Assembly: GCA_012963895.1 (NCBI GenBank)
Contig: DTUW01000031.1
Location: 1 to 10,425 of the forward strand
Source: Campylobacterales bacterium
GTDB taxonomy: Bacteria > Campylobacterota > Campylobacteria > Campylobacterales > Thiovulaceae
Length of the DNA: 10,425 nt
Direction of reading: 5' to 3'
Of the stretch, positions 1 through 7,010 are shown one piece after another (position 1 is the first letter of the stretch; every line of letters begins with the position of its first letter). A model generated the notes under the pieces. The model made no database searches. It worked only from the letters and a program-made list of their open reading frames with translations, and was not told the DNA's origin. Position numbers and translations under genes: made by a program.

Positions 1-47
1 ATCTCTCTATCTCCAAATTTCTTATGGACATCTTTGAAATATATCAT
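1..47 (-). CDS. Partial ABC transporter ATP-binding protein (N-terminus only)
   Basis: The minus strand has an ATG at 47-45 followed by an open frame to the window edge, reading MIYFKDVHKKFGDRE. This is the usual opening of an ABC ATPase: the first beta strand, then the K-x-F-G-D turn containing the aromatic A-loop region that stacks on ATP adenine. It most resembles MlaF/Ttg2A-like and related import/export ATPases, but 15 residues cannot place it in a subfamily. GGAG at 54-51 lies three bases before the ATG, a short spacing for a ribosome site. It lies 73 nt after the thrB stop on the same strand, and I see no clear terminator hairpin between them, so it may be the next gene of the same transcript. 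Walker A and later motifs are outside the window. Confidence 0.6.
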   Translation of the reverse strand, partial: MIYFKDVHKKFGDRE

Positions 48-120
48 CTACTCCAATATCCTATCTGAAATCTCGACCCCCTCCAAAATAGAGCTAATAA
101 AAATTAGGATAGATATATAT

Positions 121-1011
121 CTACTTGTGAAATACCTGAACACCATCATTATCGAAATCTAAAACCAATATCCTAAAACTAGGAAAGGCATGTTGGAGTT
201 CCATTACCAATCGGGCTGTATCCTCTTGATAGACCATATTGAAGAATGAAGAGCCACTACCTGAAAGGGTGCTCATCAATGCTCCATTTTCTAAGGCTAT
301 CTTTTGAACTCTGAATAGCTCTGGAAGCTGTTTCATTCTCTGAACTTGATGAAATCTATCTTTTGAAGCAATCCGCAAACTATCCCAATCCTCATTGAAA
401 AATGAGGCGGTTAAAAATGAGGAGTGGGAGATATTGAAAATAGCATCTTCTTTGCTATATATATTTGGTAAAGTTGTTCGAGATTTGGCAGTGGATATAT
501 TTTGGTGTGGAACTACTATTACCGCTTTTAAATATGGGGGTATATTTTTCTTTTTGTAATAGACTCTATTTCTCTCTAAAACTGCAACTGTGAAGCCTCC
601 AACTACCGCAGGGGTAATATTGTCTGGGTGGTGTTCATACTCCAAAGCAGAATTTAGTATTCTACTCCGTTGTATAGAAGAGAACCCCGCCACTGAACAG
701 GCAGAAGCGATAGCACTTACGATAACCGCCGAACTGCTACCAAGCCCCCTAGATATTGGAATATTGTTATAAAAGGTAAATTGTAGATTTCTATTGGACT
801 GCTTGGATAGACTTTTTTGATGTCTATTGTAGATTTTGAAAAAGAGTTCATTTTTTTTCTGTCGAATATGTCTGCTCTCATTACCCTTCATAATAATTCT
901 AAATTTGTTTGAAGGTTGAATATCTACACAATTTTTCAATTTGAGAGCAATTCCCAAAGTATCAAACCCGGGACCAAGATTAGCACTAGTAGCAGGAACA
1001 CATATTTTCAT
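121..1011 (-). CDS. thrB: Homoserine kinase ThrB
   Basis: GHMP-family kinase that phosphorylates L-homoserine with ATP to O-phosphohomoserine, the step before threonine synthase in the cytoplasm. Length is 296 aa, normal for the family. All three GHMP motifs are visible: the N-terminal PATSANLGPGFDTLG at residues 6-20, the glycine/serine-rich phosphate loop PISRGLGSSSA at 85-95, and the C-terminal STLSGSGSS at 247-255. The EYEHHPDNITPAVVGG segment (about 124-139) is the family's substrate-side motif. The ATG at 1011-1009 is supported by AAGGAG at 1024-1019, seven bases upstream, which overlaps the stop codon of the preceding tsaB-like gene. This implies coupled translation. The neighbouring lpxC and tsaB-like genes keep the order I recall from Helicobacter (HP1050-HP1052). 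Confidence 0.95.
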   Translation of the reverse strand: MKICVPATSANLGPGFDTLGIALKLKNCVDIQPSNKFRIIMKGNESRHIRQKKNELFFKIYNRHQKSLSKQSNRNLQFTFYNNIPISRGLGSSSAVIVSAIASACSVAGFSSIQRSRILNSALEYEHHPDNITPAVVGGFTVAVLERNRVYYKKKNIPPYLKAVIVVPHQNISTAKSRTTLPNIYSKEDAIFNISHSSFLTASFFNEDWDSLRIASKDRFHQVQRMKQLPELFRVQKIALENGALMSTLSGSGSSFFNMVYQEDTARLVMELQHAFPSFRILVLDFDNDGVQVFHK

Positions 1012-1022
1012 CTTCTATCTCC

Positions 1023-1484
1023 TTAGATAACAGGTAGAATATAGATAGGTTCTATATTTTTTGAATATCTCTCTATCTCAAAGTGCTTAGGCAGTTCAAA
1101 GGGGGCTGGGGTGAAATTTTCCAACCTCTCCATCTCTATATCTCCATTATCCCTCTTCACAAAATAGAGACTATTTGTAGCTCGTATAGGCTGGTTAGAA
1201 TTGAAATAGAAACCATCTACCCCAAATAGAGGAATATTTTTCACAATAGAGATAGTTTTTAGGAATATATATCCAACTTTTATCGCCATAAAACTACCGG
1301 GACCATTCGCATATACCATTTTTCCAATAGTGTATCTCTCCAAAATATCTTTAAATAGATGAGGTAATATATCGCTCGTTTTCCCCTCTTGCGATATGGT
1401 TTCTATCAGTCTGCCCTCTTTGTATATACCAATTTGCAAAGGCGAATCTATCGCGATAACTATCACATCAACTATATTCGACAC
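1023..1484 (-). CDS. tsaB: Short TsaB-like protein (tRNA t6A biosynthesis)
   Basis: Likely TsaB, the non-catalytic ASKHA-fold partner that binds TsaD in making N6-threonylcarbamoyladenosine at tRNA position 37. Supporting features are the N-terminal strand-turn VIVIAIDSPLQIGIY (residues 7-21, family pattern ILAIDTS...) and ANGPGSFMAIKVGYIFLKT (59-77), matching the TsaB GPGSFTGxRxG helix. At 153 aa it is much shorter than the roughly 230-aa enterobacterial protein. It keeps the N-terminal ASKHA subdomain and loses most of the second one. I believe short forms are normal in Campylobacterota (the HP1051 position). The start is a GTG at 1484-1482, 17 nt inside lpxC, with only a weak AAGAG upstream. 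An in-frame GTG at 1466-1464, close to the lpxC stop, is an alternative that would begin directly at the first beta strand. Sequence divergence from E. coli TsaB is high. Confidence 0.75.
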   Translation of the reverse strand: MSNIVDVIVIAIDSPLQIGIYKEGRLIETISQEGKTSDILPHLFKDILERYTIGKMVYANGPGSFMAIKVGYIFLKTISIVKNIPLFGVDGFYFNSNQPIRATNSLYFVKRDNGDIEMERLENFTPAPFELPKHFEIERYSKNIEPIYILPVI

Positions 1485-2313
1485 GATAATTACTCTTATC
1501 AGATAGTAATTTCTGGATTAGCTTATGGTTCAACTTATGGCTACTCGCAAAAGCTCGATAGTTTGCCACAAAATCCACTCCGATAATGGATAGGTCGCCG
1601 ATAGTATCCAATATCTTATGTCGGACAAATTCATTTTGAAATCGTAACCCCTCTGGATTTACTATCTCACTCTCTCCAACAGCTATCACATTATCCAAAT
1701 TTGCACCCAATGCCAATCCTTGTGATTTCAATCTCTCAAAGTCTTGCAGAAATCCAAAGGTTCTGGCTGGTGCTATCTCTTTTCGATAACTATCCAAATC
1801 TATATCTATTGAAAACTCTTGAACCCCTATTGCTCTATTTGCAAAATCTATTTTTGAGTAGATGGAGAACTTTCCCTCTCTATTTGGAGAGATAGATACA
1901 TATCTATCCCCCTCCCTAATTGTGATTTCCTTCTCTATTATGAAAATAGGTCGTCTGCTTTCCTGTTCCACAACTCCAACATCTTCTATCTTTTCTAAGA
2001 ACTGAATAGAGCTACCGTCCAATATGGGAGGTTCAACCGAATCCATCTCAACCAATAGATTGGAAATCCCTAAACTCCATACAGCAGACATTAGATGCTC
2101 AATAGTAAATATCTCAACTTCTCCATTTCCAATAGATGTAGCCATATTGGTATTTACAACCACATTTGGAGATAGAGGGATTTTGTGATTTCGATATTGG
2201 AAAACTATTCCTGAATTTTCCGGTAGGGGCTTCAATTTGAGATTGGATATTTTCCCCTTATGGAGACTTATTCCCGAGAACTGCACCTCCTCTTTTATCG
2301 TCTTCTCTCTCAT
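1468..2313 (-). CDS. lpxC: UDP-3-O-acyl-N-acetylglucosamine deacetylase LpxC
   Basis: Zinc amidase that removes acetate from UDP-3-O-acyl-GlcNAc, the committed step of lipid A synthesis in the cytoplasm. The catalytic set is complete and in register with E. coli LpxC at a constant offset of six: TIEHLMSA gives Glu72 and zinc ligand His73, FVRHKILDTIGDL gives zinc ligands His232 and Asp236, and SSHKLNHKL gives the general acid His259. The N-terminal GISLHKGK (residues 14-21) is also typical. The protein has 281 aa and stops 22 residues after His259, whereas E. coli LpxC runs about 40 further. The extended C-terminal tail used for FtsH-dependent turnover in E. coli is therefore absent, so level control must differ. 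The ATG at 2313-2311 is five bases after the minC stop with only weak purine-rich AGAG upstream, suggesting translational coupling to minC. Confidence 0.97.
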   Translation of the reverse strand: MREKTIKEEVQFSGISLHKGKISNLKLKPLPENSGIVFQYRNHKIPLSPNVVVNTNMATSIGNGEVEIFTIEHLMSAVWSLGISNLLVEMDSVEPPILDGSSIQFLEKIEDVGVVEQESRRPIFIIEKEITIREGDRYVSISPNREGKFSIYSKIDFANRAIGVQEFSIDIDLDSYRKEIAPARTFGFLQDFERLKSQGLALGANLDNVIAVGESEIVNPEGLRFQNEFVRHKILDTIGDLSIIGVDFVANYRAFASSHKLNHKLIQKLLSDKSNYRVEYS

Positions 2314-2318
2314 CTACT

Positions 2319-2912
2319 CTATAACTCTTCTACTATTAGTTTTCTGTTGAAATCCAATTTCAATAGCTTCGCCTGTTTAGTTTGAAATTTCTTTTTTTCC
2401 AAAATTACTCCATTGAAAATTACTGTTCCGCTCTCTCCAATATCTCTAATTATCATATATGAGCCGTTGCAGATAACTTTTCCGTTTACCGTTCCAAAAA
2501 TCTCCAAATTTCCAGAGGTCTCTACTTCTGCCCCGTCGTTTATTTGAGAGAAGATAGCTATATCCCTATCGCTTTGGATAGCTACACCTGAACGGATAGG
2601 CTTCTCATACACTTCGCGGACTTTGATATTTTTCTTCTCTCTCTCTTCTGGGATAATATCCTCCACCTCATCTAGACTAATCTCCACTCTATTTCTGCTA
2701 TTGAAATCGCACTCTTTGCTATTGATGAGGTAGCAGACTTCCCGCTCATTTAAAAACTCTTCTATATCTGAAAAGTCCATATCACCACTTAAAACAATAG
2801 TAAAGTTTTTTAGTATGGGTTCATTTCTTTTGAAGTAGTTGAAAAACTTCTCTTTCTCATCTTGCCCTAATATGAATTCGAAAATCTGTAATGTATGTTG
2901 TCTTGCGTTCAC
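2319..2912 (-). CDS. minC: Septum site-determining protein MinC
   Basis: Inhibitor of FtsZ polymerisation that, with MinD, keeps the Z ring away from the poles. The C-terminal half (about residues 104-197) is the MinC beta-helix domain. It opens with KPIRSG (104-109, containing the conserved R-S-G), followed by strands of the type GAEVETSGNLEIFGTVNGKV (127-146) and a short final rung. The N-terminal 95 residues are a divergent FtsZ-binding domain, linked through an acidic/charged stretch at about 82-103. Length 197 aa is slightly shorter than E. coli MinC (231 aa). The start is a GTG at 2912-2910, whose bases overlap the TGA of the upstream peptidase gene (GTGA, four shared bases), a classical coupling arrangement. 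No minD or minE is in the window. Its place between an M23 peptidase and lpxC matches HP1053. Confidence 0.88.
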   Translation of the reverse strand: MNARQHTLQIFEFILGQDEKEKFFNYFKRNEPILKNFTIVLSGDMDFSDIEEFLNEREVCYLINSKECDFNSRNRVEISLDEVEDIIPEEREKKNIKVREVYEKPIRSGVAIQSDRDIAIFSQINDGAEVETSGNLEIFGTVNGKVICNGSYMIIRDIGESGTVIFNGVILEKKKFQTKQAKLLKLDFNRKLIVEEL

Positions 2913-4330
2913 TCTGTTTTCTCTATTATTTTTTTAGCATTTGTAATAACATCAGTTACATTATTTTTTATCCAAACTTTATCCATCCACTCCTCAGGAC
3001 GGACAGGAACTCCCTGAACATAGACCCCAAAATGGAGATGGTCTCCAAGAGCCAATCCAGTTTTTCCTGTATTTCCTATGATATGTCCAACATCTATTAA
3101 ATCCCCTTCATGAACTCTAATAGATGAGCAGTGACCGTATAAAGTGAATAGACCCAATCCGTGGTCTATAATTGGACTAATCCCATATACTCCATTATCA
3201 TCGGCAAAAACCACTTTTCCCTTATTACTTGCAATAATTGGAGCTCGTCGAACACTTGCTAAATCGAGTCCCATGTGGTTGGCTTCACTCACAAACTCAT
3301 CATGATAGAAATACTTTCTATGGTCTCCAAAACTGGCAACAGATATAGCCCCTTTCAAAGGTTTGAACGGATTGAGATTGAAATCTGTTATCACCTCATT
3401 TCTATCTATTTGAGTAGTCTTCTCTGTAATCAGTTTCTCATTCTCTGCCCTAATATCTTCATTTACAATTTTGAAATATTCCACCACATCGTCGGTATAT
3501 TCAGATTTTTCATGAGTAGATGCAAGAGTGGCTATTTTGCCATTTAAAAAACTCTCTTTTAAACTGATATTGGAGAGCTTATATCTTTTCTCTTTTAGAT
3601 ATAGATTCAATCCAGTTGTAGCCACATTTCCAGCTCTATCCTTAGCCACAATCTTTCCGTTGAATGTTACATCTCTCAAATCCCAAGCCACTAAGGAGAT
3701 ATAGTATTTTCCTCCTCCTTCTAAGAAAGGTTGTGGAATAAATTTTTTTCCTGTTGTGGTTTCTATATAGACATCAGCCAGATTACTATTAGCCCCATCA
3801 TCGACTTTAAAAATTACCGTTGCTGCTCCACCCCGTCTAATGCCGTAAGATGAATTCACCACTGATATAGTAGGTTTCACTGTATCGACTATTACGGTCT
3901 CTTCATATGTAACTTTATTACCAGAGAAGAAATTCCAATTAGAAAAGTCGGTAGCTTCAACTCGTATAACTGTGTAATTGTTTCTAAATTTGCTATTTCG
4001 AGGTAGAGAGATATTAATATCTACACTCTTTACCTTTGGCTCTTGAAAATGACCATCTCGATATGTGATGAGGTTTCCATCTCCATTATCTATCGCAACT
4101 CTAAACGACTTTATTGCATAGTTATCACTAATTTTCAACTTTATCGGCTTAGACAAATTCCAATATTTCACCTCATCAATCTCAATTTGTGGAGGTTCTC
4201 TCTCAAAGAGATTGGAGGTAATAAGATATTTGATGAACCAAACCACAAGCAGAACTGCGAGAATTTTTCTACCAATTTTCTTTTTCTCTTTTGGAGGGTC
4301 AGGAATCATATTAGGGTCAAGTAGCTTCAT
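2909..4330 (-). CDS. Membrane-anchored M23 (LytM-type) zinc metallopeptidase
   Basis: Predicted peptidoglycan endopeptidase anchored in the inner membrane and facing the periplasm. Layout: short basic cytoplasmic N-terminus, one membrane segment at about residues 22-38, a long beta-rich region (about 45-250) with repeated DxxxP/AxDxxGN-like turns suggesting two immunoglobulin-like sandwich modules, a charged helical stretch (about 275-315), and a C-terminal M23 domain (about 325-445). The catalytic zinc set is complete: H352-x3-D356 in NHMGLD, His400 in LYGHCSS, and H431-L-H433 in GDHLHFG. It should therefore be active, unlike degenerate EnvC/NlpD-type LytM domains. The ATG at 4330-4328 has AGGA at 4341-4338, seven bases upstream and overlapping the stop of the preceding small gene. 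It occupies the HP1054 position beside minC. Related campylobacterial M23 proteins shape the cell by trimming cross-links; the exact substrate here is inference. Confidence 0.9.
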   Translation of the reverse strand: MKLLDPNMIPDPPKEKKKIGRKILAVLLVVWFIKYLITSNLFEREPPQIEIDEVKYWNLSKPIKLKISDNYAIKSFRVAIDNGDGNLITYRDGHFQEPKVKSVDINISLPRNSKFRNNYTVIRVEATDFSNWNFFSGNKVTYEETVIVDTVKPTISVVNSSYGIRRGGAATVIFKVDDGANSNLADVYIETTTGKKFIPQPFLEGGGKYYISLVAWDLRDVTFNGKIVAKDRAGNVATTGLNLYLKEKRYKLSNISLKESFLNGKIATLASTHEKSEYTDDVVEYFKIVNEDIRAENEKLITEKTTQIDRNEVITDFNLNPFKPLKGAISVASFGDHRKYFYHDEFVSEANHMGLDLASVRRAPIIASNKGKVVFADDNGVYGISPIIDHGLGLFTLYGHCSSIRVHEGDLIDVGHIIGNTGKTGLALGDHLHFGVYVQGVPVRPEEWMDKVWIKNNVTDVITNAKKIIEKTE

Positions 4331-4339
4331 ATATCTATC

Positions 4340-4561
4340 CTACTCCAAACTATTTTGGATATATGTTAGTAGCTCTTCAATATTTTCAACCATCACATAC
4401 CCCCTCACATCTACATTATAGTAAAGTCCATCTCCAATAGCTCGGAAATCTCCCTCCATCTTCTTTTTTGTTTCTTCATCGACAATAAATTCAAATTTAG
4501 AAATAATTTTTTTATAGAGAGCTGGATAATCCTTTACCTTTTGTAGAATATATTTCAACAT
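4340..4561 (-). CDS. Small hypothetical ORF, probably an out-of-frame C-terminal domain of the upstream nuclease-fold gene
   Basis: A 73-residue ORF from ATG 4561-4559. I see no Shine-Dalgarno: the bases before the ATG are pyrimidine-rich on the coding strand (TCCTCCTCTCTTTGTC), the opposite of what is expected. The same frame stays open upstream for 44 codons to a TAG at 4696-4694, without ATG, GTG, TTG or CTG. The 32 codons nearest the ATG translate to a normal-looking mixed sequence (for example RAKIYLLGEYHILTDRAFPP). The ORF ends with AIGDGLYYNVDVRG and a helix, resembling C-terminal modules I recall in HsdR_N-domain proteins (a short helix pair, then G-x-YxxxN). The likeliest reading is therefore a detached C-terminal domain rather than an independent gene. 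An alternative is initiation at a rare ATT (4600-4598) with GGAG about eight bases upstream. Function unknown. Confidence 0.5.
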   Translation of the reverse strand: MLKYILQKVKDYPALYKKIISKFEFIVDEETKKKMEGDFRAIGDGLYYNVDVRGYVMVENIEELLTYIQNSLE

Positions 4562-4657
4562 CTTGACAAAGAGAGGAGGAAAGGCTCTATCAGTTAGAAT
4601 ATGGTATTCTCCAAGTAGGTATATTTTTGCTCGATTGGTCTGTAATATCTCAAATAT
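4562..4657 (-). other. Open, protein-like frame without a start codon, joining two ORFs
   Basis: Thirty-two sense codons in the frame of the 73-residue ORF lie between its ATG and the end of the nuclease-fold gene. They read IFEILQTNRAKIYLLGEY followed by HILTDRAFPPLFVK. Composition and codon use (ATA, AGA, GAA/GAG) look like the neighbouring genes. No ATG, GTG, TTG or CTG occurs in it. The join to the upstream frame is at the A6 run just upstream: reading A5 instead of A6 gives an uninterrupted protein. Confidence 0.6.
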
Positions 4658-5453
4658 CTTTTTTCTCTTCCCCCTCTTTCGGTTCCAATATCTCTACTTC
4701 TATCTCCTCCTCTTCTTCTTCTTTTGGTCTCTCTATCTCCTTTTTGGGTTTCTCTATCTTCTCCTTCTCTTTTTTCTTTTCCTCCTCTTCTCTTTTCTCT
4801 TCTAGAAATTCATCAAACTTATGCTGTTTAGTTTCGAATTGGGGCTTTTTGAGACTGGTTTCACTAATTAGCTCTTTGGAGCTTTTGGGTTGTATCTCTA
4901 TATCAGCTTCGAAATTGGAGATATTTAGAATCTTTTCGCACTTCTTATCTCCAAAGTCGATACCCATCTGGATATATTCTATATACCTATGTAAATCTTT
5001 CAATCCATACGAGGGGCTAAATGAGAAAAATAGTTTTAAAATACTCAAATCGCACTCTGTAAGTTCGAATATATTGAAGCTATATATTTTCTTATTCTCC
5101 AATCCATCTCTCTTATTATCGGCTATCCAGTAATCTATTCCATTTGTAAGAATTCCAAAATTGATACTTTCACTACTGTTTAGATATAAGGTGAGTTGCT
5201 CAAAATCTTTTATAGATAGTTTGTGAGATAACCGTTTAGCTTCTATAATAAATTTAGAACCATTTTCAAATATCAAAGTAATATCTACCCTCTTTTTAGT
5301 TGTCGTTACATCTTCAAAAATTACCCTGTTTTCATTGAAAACATCCCAACCAAGATATTTCAACATCGGGAGTATTGTTGATATTATTGTCTGAGTTTCG
5401 CTAATGTCTCTTTTTATTCTATTTATCTTCTGGATTATTGGAATAAGTTTCAT
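4650..5453 (-). CDS. HsdR_N-type nuclease-fold protein with Glu/Lys-rich C-terminal tail
   Basis: The N-terminal part (about 150 residues) has the fold of the type I restriction enzyme R-subunit N-terminal domain, a PD-(D/E)xK nuclease-like module. Visible core: RVDITLIFENGSKFIIEAKR, holding the Asp and the E-A-K pair of the catalytic site, then QLTLYLNSSESINFGILTNG with the Gln and TNG of the family. There is no helicase motor, so it is not a full HsdR. Small solitary proteins of this kind are common and mostly uncharacterised. The last 60 or so residues are almost only Glu and Lys, a flexible linker with nothing after it in this frame. I chose ATG 5453-5451 (267 aa) because AGAGG lies about 11 bases upstream; a TTG at 5474-5472 would add seven residues but has no ribosome site. 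See the frame-junction entries: the intended product may continue into the downstream ORF. No methylase or specificity gene is adjacent. Confidence 0.75.
   Translation of the reverse strand: MKLIPIIQKINRIKRDISETQTIISTILPMLKYLGWDVFNENRVIFEDVTTTKKRVDITLIFENGSKFIIEAKRLSHKLSIKDFEQLTLYLNSSESINFGILTNGIDYWIADNKRDGLENKKIYSFNIFELTECDLSILKLFFSFSPSYGLKDLHRYIEYIQMGIDFGDKKCEKILNISNFEADIEIQPKSSKELISETSLKKPQFETKQHKFDEFLEEKREEEEKKKEKEKIEKPKKEIERPKEEEEEEIEVEILEPKEGEEKKDI
4659..4664 (-). other. A6 run at the frame junction
   Basis: On the coding (minus) strand this is G-AAAAAA-G, read as codons GAG AAA AAA GAT ATT TGA in the nuclease-fold gene. Losing one A (or a +1 shift here or at the ATT-TGA) leads into the open frame that continues to the small downstream ORF. 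AGGGGG sits at 4675-4670, but 14 bases lie between it and the ATT codon, much farther than the spacing known for the prfB +1 site. Six adenines is a modest slip site. Confidence 0.45.
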
Positions 5454-5495
5454 AATAGTAATAGCCTCTATCAATTTTCAGAAATTCTATCAAAT

Positions 5496-6245
5496 TTACT
5501 TTTTTGGGAGGAACTCCCTCAATTTTTGATACTCCTCTTTTGAAAAAAATCTCTTCTTACCAGTGGGTAGAGCATTTAGATGAACCCAGCCATAACTAAG
5601 TCTTTTTAAGTCCAAAACTTCTAAGTTGAAAGAGGAAAAAAATCTCCTTAGTTCTCTATTTTTTCCTTCGCTAATACTAACTTTTAGAGTTGAATAGTTA
5701 TTCCCATTTTTCAAGATTTTGAACCAGTTGAAGGGTTGAATATGTAGAGATTGAATATCACTTTTTTCGTGTCCGCCTGCCGATGAGGTGAGTTCTATTC
5801 CCTTTTCCATCGATGTGATGATTTTGTTTGTAATCCGTCCATTTACCTTTATCTTATATACTCTCTCTAAATTACTATTCATCAACTTATCGACAATATC
5901 TATCGCATCACTCAATATTAGCAACCCTTCACTAGCGAAATCTAATCGACCAACAGGAGAGAAGCCTCTATATTTGCCACCGAGAGAGTGATAGATAGTT
6001 TTTCTACCTTTGGGGTCTCTTTTGGTTACCAATTCCCCTTTTGGCTTGTTATATACGATACAGGTATAGTTTTGCTTTTTGCGAATCGCCCTATTATTGA
6101 TGGATATTTTCCACTTCTCATCTACATCAATTGCAGGGTTTGTAACAACCCTGCCGTTTATTTTTACTTTTCCATCTAATATCAGCTTATCTGCTTCTCT
6201 CCGGGAGTAGTTGCTATTGTGGGCTATATATTTATTCAACCTCAT
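5496..6245 (-). CDS. rluB: RluB-family 23S rRNA pseudouridine synthase
   Basis: RsuA/RluB/E/F-family pseudouridine synthase; RluB itself modifies U2605 of 23S rRNA in the peptidyl-transferase region. It starts with an S4 RNA-binding domain (MRLNKYIAHNSNYSRREADK and on to about residue 50). The catalytic domain carries VGRLDFASEGLLILSD with the nucleophile Asp102 (G-R-L-D), Tyr130 in ERVYKIKVNG, and the RsuA-family EGKNRELRR at 193-201. The length of 249 aa is normal for a family member without long tails. RluB rather than RsuA is chosen on general likeness and the usual single-copy campylobacterial gene; target specificity cannot be proved from sequence. The ATG at 6245-6243 directly abuts the TAG of the upstream reductase gene with no good Shine-Dalgarno, so translation is probably coupled. 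Confidence 0.88.
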   Translation of the reverse strand: MRLNKYIAHNSNYSRREADKLILDGKVKINGRVVTNPAIDVDEKWKISINNRAIRKKQNYTCIVYNKPKGELVTKRDPKGRKTIYHSLGGKYRGFSPVGRLDFASEGLLILSDAIDIVDKLMNSNLERVYKIKVNGRITNKIITSMEKGIELTSSAGGHEKSDIQSLHIQPFNWFKILKNGNNYSTLKVSISEGKNRELRRFFSSFNLEVLDLKRLSYGWVHLNALPTGKKRFFSKEEYQKLREFLPKK

Positions 6246-7010
6246 CTATGCAAAAGTTGTCCCACCATCAACTATAAAGGTCTGTCCAGTTATCCAACTC
6301 GCTTTGTCAGTTGTAAGAAAATAGCAGATACCGGCAATATCTTCTGGTAGTCCCATTCTGGAAAGTGGAGACCTTTTTACAACTTCACTTTTTACCTCTT
6401 CATAGTTTGGAAACTTTCGCAATGCATCTGTATCGATTGGACCACCAGAAACAGCATTCACTCTAATTCCTTTGTCCCCCAACTCGTGAGCTGCATACTT
6501 TACAACTGTTTCCACCGCTGCCTTACTATTGCCATGACCTGTATAGTTTGGGGTATATACAAGGTTTCCAGTTGAGGAGAGGGATATTATAGAGCCACCT
6601 CCAACCTTTTCCATTCTCTTAGTTGCCTCTTGTGCTCCAACGATAAAGGCTACAACGGTAGCAGTATAGATATTGAGAAGCCCCTTAGGTTTCAATCTCA
6701 TAAAAGGACCGAAACCTCCAACTACTGAACGACCGGAGATAATAGCATTGGAAATAAAAAAATCTACCCTTTGGAAATCTCTATCAATCTCCTTAAATAG
6801 CTCCTTGTAGCTCTCAGGTTGTAATATGTCTAGCTTATATGCTCTATATTTTCCCCCATACTTTGAAGTAAGTTCCTTGACTATATTTTCTGCTAATTCA
6901 CTATTGGAATTGTATGTAAAAGCGACATCAACTCCATTTTTTGCAAACTCTTCTACAATTGCTCTACCAATTCCACGAGTTCCACCGCTAATAACTAATG
7001 TTTTTCTCAT
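6246..7010 (-). CDS. fabL: FabL-type enoyl-ACP reductase (short-chain dehydrogenase)
   Basis: NAD(P)H-dependent SDR protein of 254 aa. The Rossmann start is SGGTRGIG at residues 8-15, with acidic Asp61 after the fourth strand and the NA pair at 88-89. The active site is the informative part. Ordinary SDRs have Tyr-x3-Lys, but here position 159 is His. Instead Tyr156 and Lys163 form Tyr-x6-Lys, the spacing of enoyl-ACP reductases (FabI/FabL). The stretch NYTGHGNSKAA and then VNAVSGGPIDTDALRKFPN closely follows what I recall of Bacillus subtilis FabL, and the end is GQTFIVDGG. I therefore read it as the last reductive step of fatty-acid elongation, not a sugar or steroid dehydrogenase, the name often carried over for this position beside dapA. 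Whether it is the only enoyl reductase of the cell is unknown. Its start shares one base with the dapA stop (TAATG). Confidence 0.78.
   Translation of the reverse strand: MRKTLVISGGTRGIGRAIVEEFAKNGVDVAFTYNSNSELAENIVKELTSKYGGKYRAYKLDILQPESYKELFKEIDRDFQRVDFFISNAIISGRSVVGGFGPFMRLKPKGLLNIYTATVVAFIVGAQEATKRMEKVGGGSIISLSSTGNLVYTPNYTGHGNSKAAVETVVKYAAHELGDKGIRVNAVSGGPIDTDALRKFPNYEEVKSEVVKRSPLSRMGLPEDIAGICYFLTTDKASWITGQTFIVDGGTTFA

Noticed and set aside
48..120. Possible terminator after thrB from partly complementary ATATCCTATC and GGATAGATAT segments
   Set aside because: The segments do not pair as a continuous GC-containing stem and no U-tract follows in the transcription direction.
590..772. Plus-strand ORF opposite thrB and similar short antisense ORFs elsewhere
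   Set aside because: Each lies fully opposite a gene with clear family motifs and shows no ribosome site or domain of its own.
4563..5133. Plus-strand ORFs rich in Phe, Leu and Ser that look like membrane proteins
   Set aside because: They are the antisense of the Glu/Lys-rich tail of the nuclease-fold gene; GAA/GAG/AAA codons read backwards give TTC/CTC/TTT. No ribosome site or family likeness.
4650..5453. Nuclease-fold gene as part of a complete restriction-modification or defence system
   Set aside because: No methylase, specificity subunit, helicase or other defence gene adjoins it; neighbours are housekeeping genes in a conserved order.
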